Assembly (NCBI GenBank): GCA_963920765.1
Contig: OY987248.1
Span: 5,366,539 to 5,430,538 of the forward strand
DNA: 64,000 nt
Direction of reading: 5' to 3'
Source of the DNA: Ulota crispa
Taxonomy: Eukaryota; Streptophyta; Bryopsida; Orthotrichales; Orthotrichaceae
The position numbers and the translations under genes are program-made. Positions 57,580 to 64,000 of this stretch are shown in pieces. Position 1 is the stretch's first letter; every line of letters starts with the position of its first letter. Under the pieces are notes generated by a model. It had not been told where the DNA came from. It did not search any database and worked only from the letters and a program-made list of their open reading frames with translations.

Positions 57580-58400
57580 GAGGGAGCATCCATAATCAAC
57601 ACCTTAATTTTTTTTAAATTTAATCTTATATTATCATGTTTAAAAGAATGCAGTATAATCTTCCTTTCATGATCATCAATTATTTTACTACAATAACCTT
57701 GAAGGTTTGTTTTATCTGGGATGGTGTGTATACAGAGCTTGTGTCATGTTTATGTAAAAGTAAAAAAATAAAAAGACAAATTCTCACTAATTTACATTGA
57801 TTTGGTAAGCATCCTTAATAAATTAAAAATCAAGCATAACAAATTGGGCAAAGGAATTTTCATTTTATTAAAAATTAAAGAGAAGGCTTGATTCAAAATC
57901 TTGGCACAAATTCTTGAGAGAGAAGTAACCCCAATATCTCTAAGGAGCCACAAACATAAAATATTACAGATAGGGATGCCGTTTCAAAATCATTACAAAT
58001 AAGGGCATAATTTCAAAAAAACAATGTCATTTTATTTATTTATTTTGGTTTGGACATTGGTTAATTTAGATACATCACACTAAATGTTAGTTATTTTCCA
58101 AAAAACTTAATCAAGCCTAAAAAAGAAATTTTAGTTAAGGGGATGACAATTTTTGGAAAAAATTTTAAACTTTTTGGAAGTTAGCCAACTTTAAATGTGA
58201 TGTATCTAAATCAACCAGTGTCCAAACCAAAAAAAGTTACAAAAATTACAAGGTTTTTTGAAATTATGCTGCTATTTATAATTATTTTGAAACTGCTCCC
58301 CTATCTATAATATTTAACGTTTTCATACCCCTATTTGTAATTTTCTCTTTATATTATAGGGACTAGAATGAGTCATTTAGTGAGTTATTTTGAAGTACAA
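57580..58400 (+). repeat. direct repeat outside the MULE, right copy, interrupted by a MITE
   Basis: Same orientation as 48613-49060. The match stops at TCTAAGGAGCC near 57950 and resumes at GGGACTAGAATGAGT near 58358, with a foldback insertion between. Confidence 0.75.
57955..58345. mobile_element. foldback MITE inserted in the right direct repeat
   Basis: The sequence is present in the right copy of the direct repeat but absent from the left copy, so it is a true insertion. Its arms (AATATTACAGATAGGG on the left, CCCTATCTATAATATT on the right, with TTTCAAAA blocks) are inverted. Exact ends are uncertain by about 15 bp. Confidence 0.75.
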
Positions 58401-58910
58401 TTATTTTTATTTTATTTTTCCCAAAAGAAAAAGAAAACCCATCTTACACTTTTGAATGTTTCACATTAATTCAGTATGGACTTCCACCAAATTATACATA
58501 TTTTTCTATTTTTTAGGTTCAGTACCACCTCTAATTTGACAAAGTGGTAGAATCAACAACACCTAGACCAATATTTAAATTTGTAATTTTGTGTTTGGTG
58601 CTAAGTTGACAATTTTTTTTTTTTGGGGTGCATATCTGACTTCATTAACTTATTTTTTGGTGAAGTCCACTTACAATCCCCAACTTTTTAGTGCAAAAAG
58701 ACATCTAAAGCAAATGTTTGTGACTTGACATGTGGAAAAAGGGGATGAAAGCAATCCTTGTATTGGTGGATTCTCTCAAATTCTGACAAATCACACTTAA
58801 TGTTTTCATTGGCTTTGGTGCTAATCTCAGGCTCCTTGAATTTTTTGTAGCTTTTTGGCGATTTATCGCCCAAACAAAAACACTGACCTAGACGGTTATT
58901 CATCATAGGG

Positions 58911-59112
58911 ACGATCGTTCATCAGAGGGCAACGATCGTCCATGTTGGGGACAGATCGTTCATCAGGGTTCATTAGGGGGCACCGATCGTCCACCATGGA
59001 GACAGATCGTTCATCACGGGGCAACGATCGTCCATAACGGGAATGATCGTTCGTGATGGGGACGATCGTTGGGTATTTGAACTATCATTCGTTCGTCATG
59101 AGGACGATCATG
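58911..59112 (+). repeat. array of GATCGT motifs upstream of the ankyrin gene
   Basis: GATCGT occurs eight times, starting at 58913, 58934, 58954, 58985, 59005, 59026, 59045 and 59064: spacings 21, 20, 31, 20, 21, 19 and 19 bp. Copies alternate roughly between ACGATCGTCCA and AGATCGTTCATCA, several inside the palindrome ACGATCGT. A ninth related site GGACGATCATGG lies at 59102. The array ends about 210 bp before the start codon at 59321. It could be a decayed minisatellite or a cluster of protein-binding sites spaced by two helical turns. Confidence 0.8.
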
Positions 59113-59320
59113 GACTGATAGAGGACGAGAAACTCCAACACTCGAGAAGGAAGGGAAGCCATAGAGGCAAGCAAGCGCTTGCAGCGCCTGAGCTTGAAAT
59201 TTGCCGGCGAGCCGCCGAAGCCGTTTGCCGTCACTTTCTTCACCACGCGACCTTTGTCACTTCGTCTTCAATCATCCCTTGTCTCTTTGCTCTTAAGCAT
59301 TTTCCAATTCTATTACCGAA

Positions 59321-62259
59321 ATGGCTATTTCCCGTGCAATGGAGGAAGAGGACGGGCTTGCAGCAGGGCACGGTGGTGACCATCTCCATCTTGAAGCCGT
59401 CGTGCCCGAGGACGTGAAGGCTGTGATGACCGCTGCCGAGGACGGTGATGCTCAGGCTCTCTCCACTGCACTAGGTCTCTCTCTTTCTCCCTCCCTCTGC
59501 TCCGCTTTTTGCTTTATAATCTATTTACATATGCTTCATTTTCTTTGTTCCTATGAATTAGATTTGGAACACGCTTTGATTTTCTTGGAAAAAATACTCT
59601 GTTTCGATTCTCGCATTTGGTGAATTCATCGGTTCTTGGATCATGTATTTGAAAATTCTGGAAAGATATGTCGAAGATTTATGAGCTTGTGAATGTCGTG
59701 AGCAGAAGTTGCAGTGTGTAGTGTGTTCGAAACCCTAATTTTGATGCATCGGGCTCTGATTAAGCTTAAATCGTGTGGATTATGACCGTATGCACTCAGT
59801 CGACTTGCTCAAAGTGTAATGTGTGTTACAGTAAGGTCTCGTTGAAGTCTACGTTTTGAATTTTTGAGCTGATTGTGAGAGTTGTTGTGATTGTGAGAGT
59901 TGATGTTTGGTTTGCAGGCAACCTTAGGAACGGCGTTGATTGTGAGGGCGAAGATGGCGATAGACCTCTTCACATCGCTTGTCTTTACGGTCATGCTGCT
60001 TGCGTACAGGTACCGTGGAAGTTGCATTCGTGTGGAGCTCTCGAGGAATTTCGTGATTAGTTGTAATGGTTGTGCTGAAACGATTTTTTGTCTAAATTTG
60101 GTGCTCCGTGAAAGGTGATAGTTTATGTGAGACAAACAATTCAAATTTCCATCTAGAATTGAAACTAATGATGTTCTTAAGAATCTTTTTCTTTTAATCT
60201 ACTATATTATAAAGGCTGGTGTAATATAATGACGTGTCATGCCTTAACCCCTTAGCGCCCATGCCAAATTCATGCCATGTTGGACCTCATAGCAAACAAT
60301 TTGGCACGGGCAAGTTCAAAAATAACATTTGGAAGAGTTAACCTTCGATATTGCACAAGGCTTAGGATCTGCAGCTGTATGTAAAGTTTGGTAAGTTTTC
60401 GTTGCACAGATCAGAAGATTATAACGGTCAAAGACAACAAATTGGTGAATATGGAGAGGCTAGATTTGGGGCGCTGGGGCGCTGAGTCTCCATTAACACC
60501 ACAGGTTTTAATAGAGAGGGGAAAAAGGAGCGAAAAAGGAACTCAAAGGGTGAAACATCACTAAGGGAGAAGAAAGGGCACTCAAATATGAGAGTGAAAA
60601 GTTATTTGGAAATATGAAATGTCATTGGAATTTTTAAAGAGTCATTAAATTTACACTATTTAAAAAGTTGTGACGCCATTACAATTACAATTTTTTTTAA
60701 CTATGAAAGGTCATTAAATTATTAGTCTCTATAGCACTAGGTGTCACAAATTTTGCCCACATTTCATTTACTGATTTCAAACTAGTAAATTTCAAACGGA
60801 CGCTGTGCGAAGCACGGGCAAGGCACGCTCGTATTTATAATGTCTAAGGTCTAATTGTGGTGATTTATTGAAGAGTTTTTTTATGATACTTCCTTTTTTG
60901 AAATAGTTTCTGCAAGATCAATTAGAAAAGTTAGTTTTTGAGGTGAAACACACTTTTACTCTTGAACTTTGCGGAGAAACAAGTTTTGGAGATGTGTATT
61001 ATACATTTTTTGAATACACTAGTACAGAAGCCCAATGACACGTGGATGAATAAAAACGTGAAAGTTTCTGAATGCGTGGGACTTTTATACGTTCATGCAT
61101 TGTTCAAACTTTGAACACTGGTCCTTAACGGGTTGAAGACTAGTCGTAAGAAAACATAATGAGCGTAATTCTTTATCTATCCAATATTAGCATCCCCATG
61201 TTTCCTGACATTGAGAGGTCCCAAATATTTTTCAGAATCCACTCTCGTCTATTTGAAAGTGCCTTTGAGCTTTGTAGCCGACATGTGTTGTAGAAATTGT
61301 AAAAAGAAGGGTTGGGTGCCAGGTTTTGCTTGCAGCGGGTGCAAGTGTCGAAGTTCGAGACGAGGATGGAGGGCTTCCTTTGCACGATGCGTGTGCAGGA
61401 GGTAATTAAAATATATCATCTAAAATTTCTTAATTTTTGACGAATAATCAAAGAGTTATCTTGTATGCCTTTCTGACCTGAATGATATAGTCTAATTCCT
61501 CTCTTATTGTCTTCAAAAGTGTTGGTACGGAGTTTTTCTAACTTTACGTACTGTTTCTGGATTCATTCTTTCATTTTGCAGGTTACAGAGATATTGTGAG
61601 CATGGTGCTTCGTGCTGCCAATAGCCAGGAGCAGCTTAAACGTATTCTGGACTCATTCGACATCGACGGTGATACGGTATACAGTTCTCTCCCTCCCCAT
61701 GTTGAGGCTTTATATACACCACTACATGGAGCCTTGAGTGGGTGTGTGTCAAGTCACAAGTTTAACTAGATGTTATTCCTTATATCTCGTATGATGCCTC
61801 GGGGTAACATAGCTTAGCAATCTGCATTCAGGTCCTTTAAGGAATACGTACAATTAAATTCTTGCAGTATCTAGACATCACTGAGTTTTTTATAGGAGCA
61901 CATATCTGAAGCTAAACCTTTGTGTTGGTTGAGTACGCAGCCTTTGCATCACGCAGCTAGAGGCAATCATTCAGATCTTGTGCAGATACTTCTAGATTCA
62001 GGAGCAAACCCAAAGATTTTTAATCTTGTAGGACAGGTAAATAAGCTTATTTTGGCCCTCGTTTGTATAATCGATCTATGAGCTCAACGAGTCTACTGCT
62101 CCTTTGTTGAATTTACTGCTCAAGCAAATACGTAAATTTGTGCTAATCTGTATCCTTCAAATGCAGTGTCCCGCAGACTTGGCAGACCCAAATTCTCCAG
62201 CCCAGCTCCGGTTGAACGCTGCTGTTGAGAAGCTGAATGCTGAACAAGCAGAAACTTAG
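59321..62259 (+). CDS. small ankyrin-repeat protein, six exons
   Basis: Exons: 59321-59474, 59918-60009, 61323-61401, 61582-61676, 61941-62036, 62167-62259; all GT-AG, phases consistent, 202 aa. Ankyrin units are clear: GDRPLHIACLYGHAACVQVL, then AGASVEVRDEDGGLPLHDAC, YRDIVSMVLRAANSQ, and DTPLHHAARGNHSDLVQILL then DSGANPKIFN, with a capping tail CPADLADPNSPAQLRLNAAV. The N-terminus is acidic (MEEEDG, PEDVKAVMTAAEDGDAQAL). The start at 59321 follows an in-frame TAA; Met7 is an alternative. Plants have a short family of this layout, presumably protein-protein adaptors; the partner cannot be inferred. The acceptor of exon 3 (GTGCCAG|GTT) was chosen because it keeps phase and yields QVLLAAGA; the nearer TTGCAG|CGGG breaks the frame. 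Intron 2 holds a Helitron-like insertion. Confidence 0.9.
60198..60832 (+). mobile_element. non-autonomous Helitron-like element in ankyrin intron 2
   Basis: Starts TCTACTATATTATAAAGG after an A, like the 5' end of plant Helitrons. It finishes with the small hairpin GTGCGAAGCAC, then GGGCAAGGCACGCTCG before a T; the usual CTRR end is here CTCG. No inverted repeats or target duplication at the ends, as expected. A TTAA MITE (60244-60496) is nested inside. No Rep/helicase coding. The weakest point is the altered 3' tetranucleotide. Confidence 0.6.
60244..60496. mobile_element. TTAA-bounded MITE, copy 8, nested in the Helitron-like element
   Basis: Starts TTAACCCCTTAGCGCCC; the right end is a degraded GGGGCGCTGAGTCTCCATTAA. 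The interior is close to copy 1 (11283-11531). Confidence 0.5.
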
Positions 62260-64000
62260 TGGCACGTGGATTTTCCTCTACAGTAGCAAGAAACTGCGAG
62301 CCTAGTTTTCATGTTGTACATGAAATCAGAGTACCGCAAAATCAGGGTACTTTTTCTGGCTTCTGTATCTGCTATGGAGAAGGAAATGCTACTGGTAAGT
62401 TTGTGCTTATTGTATTACAGTGCACGCGTAGAATGCAAGAATTTTCTTAGAGTTTAAGAGTCTAGACTAAAGCACAGCACACTCATTGGTATGAAGTATC
62501 CATTGGGTCATTTCACACGTATTTTGTGAGCAATGCGGCTGATTACTTGAGATTTGAGGAGTAGGAATGATTTGGACAAGAAGCGAGTGATATTATTTTT
62601 TCGTACCAATTTTGGAATGCACAAAGTTTGTGCTGTTATGACATTGTGAAATGGCTAATGAATCGTGATTTTTCTGGACAGATTGCAGTTCTTACTACAT
62701 CTAGTCAAAATTCTCTCAGTTCTTAGAGTGGGTTTGATTGGTGCTTTTACCGCTCTTGAAAATTTGGAAGACATTGGAGTCGTTTTCAACCTGTCACCAG
62801 TTCGCAATAACAGTCTCTGATTCCTTCTTTCTAAGGAATTTGTGAGGAGGGTGGTTTAAATAAACAAAAATTCAGCACTCAAATGTGATGTTTTGTGCAT
62901 TTTGCTAGAAATTTCTTGTCAAGCTGATCATCATTACCAAAGACATGTATAGTCAAATATGATATAATTTAGGTTGACTGTACGTTCATAAAAATATAAT
63001 CTGGCTGACCATATGCTTATTGTGCTTTGGTGGAAAATTAAACAAAAATACAAGTCTTGTTGTTTGGAATTGATTAGTTCACCTAACAAATGAAGAATTT
63101 AAACAGAATTAGATCTGTTTTAGATTTTTGAGACACAATCACGAAGTGATTTTCACGTGCAGGTTGCATGGTGAAATTGACTTGTATGATAAGTAAGCTT
63201 AACTTGAGTTTTTGGAGTCCATTGGGAATTGGGAGGATGTAAGTTTGGCTCTCATGGCTTTGGAGCAGTAGGTCTTATTGCAAGGTTGTCCAAATAATGA
63301 AAACTAGTTTTTGTCTTGCCTAGCCTTTATTTTTCTTTTGATTAATTATGACACGTGTATGTGCTAAAGTGTACTCATGAAGCTTCCAATAGCTGATTTG
63401 CTAATAGGCATTTAATTATAAAGCACATCTTGCATTTCTTTGGAAGATGTTCAAATTTGCCACTTTGGCACCTTTATATTAAACTCAACGCAAACAATGC
63501 ATGGCCAATTTTATGGTATTGGTGTTTGCTTGATGCAAGGCTATAGAGGAGATTATAGAAGGGATTACTTTGTATTGCTTTCTTTGGGATTCTTTGGGAT
63601 GTATGATTTAATTGTGTTGAGTTCAATGGCAACTCAATTTATCTCAATTGAAAAGCATGGTTTGGCACCGTTTTTAATGCTTTGATGAAGCCCTAAGCGC
63701 CTAATCAACCATTTTCTGGTTGTAAATTTTGGGAGTCAAAAAGTTTTCAAGGCCCATGGCCAATGTCTAGATGTATGCAATCCCACCAATAGCCAAACTA
63801 ATTTCAACTCATTACCTCCTACTTCACTTTAGGACATGTGGCATGATTTCAATAGTTTCAATCTTGAAAAGGACACAAAACGCATTCCAAAGCACCTTTC
63901 CGTGTTCATGGTGGAAATAGCACACCGCCATACCATAAGGTAGAAGCACTTAATTGTGACACCATTTGTTCTCTAACATCTACAATTAATGCATAACTAA
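62260..64000. other. downstream region of the ankyrin gene
   Basis: 3' untranslated region, then AT-rich intergenic DNA. The stretch 63700-63950 repeats the sequence seen at 11640-11890. The 81-codon frame at 63440-63685 has no recognisable domain. Confidence 0.45.

Noticed and set aside
58911-59112. CRISPR-like array
   Set aside because: The spacing is about 20 bp in total, with no long identical repeats and unique spacers, in a eukaryotic nuclear context.
59043-59417. 124-codon frame overlapping the start of the ankyrin gene
   Set aside because: It begins in the GATCGT array and runs through the start region in another frame; there is no domain, and the spliced ankyrin frame explains the locus.
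61331-61350. Acceptor TTGCAG|CGGG for ankyrin exon 3
   Set aside because: It breaks the reading frame; the upstream GTGCCAG|GTT acceptor keeps phase and restores a complete ankyrin helix.

Overview
The window looks like nuclear DNA of a land plant or close streptophyte relative. The evidence is a plant-type nardilysin with 20 exons, a plant-type CBP80, a CCDC47 family protein, a probable plastid membrane protein, a small plant ankyrin protein, GT-AG introns mostly of 0.1-1.3 kb, and plant-style transposons (CACTA, MULE, Ty3/gypsy, Stowaway-like, Helitron). The intergenic DNA is AT-rich and crowded with repeats, while coding exons are clearly richer in GC. The species cannot be named from the sequence. 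Intronless CBP80 and CCDC47 genes hint at a non-flowering lineage, but that is inference.

Layout. 1-0.25 kb: a short GC-rich gene-like edge. 1.57-11.06 kb: a decayed Ty3/gypsy LTR retrotransposon on the minus strand, split between protease and reverse transcriptase by a 3.3 kb non-autonomous CACTA element. 14.0-15.4 kb: CCDC47 homologue (+). 17.5-18.1 kb: a Stowaway-like MITE. 19.7-28.5 kb: nardilysin (-), with foreign or mobile DNA in several introns. 28.8-31.4 kb: CBP80 (+), divergent from nardilysin across a 292 bp shared promoter. 33.2-34.5 kb: three adjacent TTAA-bounded MITEs. 35.3-39.4 kb: a five-exon gene (-) for a probable plastid membrane protein. 40.3-41.7 kb: two more TTAA elements. 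42.2-45.0 kb: a second CACTA copy. 45.2-47.1 kb: relic of a Crypton/DUF3504-type tyrosine recombinase (-). 49.1-57.6 kb: a MULE with about 470 bp terminal inverted repeats, holding a broken transposase and an unrelated broken reading frame. 58.9-59.1 kb: an array of GATCGT motifs upstream of an ankyrin gene (59.3-62.3 kb, +), one intron of which holds a Helitron-like element with a MITE nested in it.

The five host genes are ordinary cellular functions: cap binding of nuclear RNA, M16 peptidase, ER membrane-protein biogenesis, a plastid membrane protein and a small ankyrin scaffold. Only nardilysin and CBP80 are physically coupled. The most unusual items are the Crypton-like recombinase relic, the TTAA-bounded MITE family, the phased GATCGT array, a phage- or bacterium-like islet with an intrinsic-terminator hairpin inside a nardilysin intron, and a 590-codon frame broken almost only by TAG codons.
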